From Gammaproteobacteria bacterium (GTDB lineage Bacteria > Pseudomonadota > Gammaproteobacteria > Enterobacterales > Kangiellaceae), in NCBI GenBank assembly GCA_013372875.1, contig JABXIW010000253.1, positions 1 to 18,122 on the forward strand: DNA of 18,122 bases. The letters are read 5' to 3'. A program made the position numbers and the translations under genes. Within the stretch, counting starts at the first letter, position 1; the number at the start of each line of letters is the position of its first letter. Below are positions 18,054-18,122 of the stretch, piece after piece. The notes beneath the pieces are model-generated. The model made no database searches. It was not told where the DNA came from and saw nothing but the letters and a program-made list of their open reading frames with translations.

Positions 18054-18122
18054 TGGTGCTCGGAGTGGGACTTGAACCCACACGGCCATACGGCCACCAC
18101 CCCCTCAAGATGGCGTGTCTAC
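18054..18122 (-). tRNA. tRNA-Leu(GAG), 3' part
   Basis: The minus strand reads as a class II leucine tRNA from the D-loop to an encoded CCA (18056-18054). The anticodon stem CCATC/GGTGG encloses the loop TTGAGGG, giving anticodon GAG, which reads CUC and CUU codons. A long variable arm (TGGCCGTATGGCC) and a T-arm GTGGG-TTCAAGT-CCCAC follow. The acceptor 3' strand is TCCGAGC with A73. The 5' acceptor strand and part of the D-arm lie beyond the window end. In related genomes this tRNA stands between secG and nuoA. Confidence 0.95.

Noticed and set aside
1..18122. CRISPR array, insertion sequence, prophage or toxin-antitoxin system
   Set aside because: No regularly spaced repeats, transposase motifs, phage genes or paired small genes were seen anywhere in the window.

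Overview
The window is dominated by one complete respiratory complex I operon: fourteen minus-strand genes in the order nuoA-B-C-D-E-F-G-H-I-J-K-L-M-N, from 14522 down to 80. nuoC and nuoD are separate genes, NuoG lacks the N7 cluster ligands, and a partial initiator tRNA follows nuoN while a partial tRNA-Leu(GAG) lies at the far upstream end. The secG / tRNA-Leu / nuoA-N / tRNA-fMet / rimP-nusA-infB arrangement is known in Gammaproteobacteria such as the Legionella/Coxiella group. Together with the moderately AT-rich composition and a DUF3391-HD-GYP gene, this suggests a gammaproteobacterium outside the enterics and pseudomonads. Genus cannot be fixed from this sequence.

Layout: 1-26, 5' part of tRNA-fMet (minus); 40-67, its sigma70-type promoter; 80-14522, nuoN to nuoA; 14523-14724, divergent regulatory region with a candidate promoter and an FNR-like dyad; 14725-16035, HD-GYP cyclic-di-GMP phosphodiesterase (plus); 16092-17084, YheT-type alpha/beta hydrolase (plus); 17081-17970, a haloalkane dehalogenase gene broken by a one-base deletion (minus); 18019-18049, terminator of tRNA-Leu; 18054-18122, 3' part of tRNA-Leu(GAG) (minus). 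No gap between genes exceeds about 200 bases.

The Nuo proteins form one machine. NuoE, F and G take electrons from NADH. NuoB, C, D and I pass them through iron-sulfur clusters to quinone. NuoA, H, J, K, L, M and N form the membrane arm that pumps protons. Tight spacing and start/stop overlaps (TAATG, ATGA and TGATG junctions) indicate translational coupling. All expected cluster ligands and membrane-arm charged residues that were checked are present, so the enzyme should be functional.

The accessory part is the three-gene block between tRNA-Leu and nuoA: a signalling enzyme, an esterase-like hydrolase and a disrupted dehalogenase. I see no evidence of a novel biological system, CRISPR array, insertion sequence or prophage. 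The most useful observations are the frameshifted dehalogenase with every catalytic residue still encoded, the insertion of this block next to nuoA, the FNR-like site in the divergent region, and the U at position 1 of the initiator tRNA.
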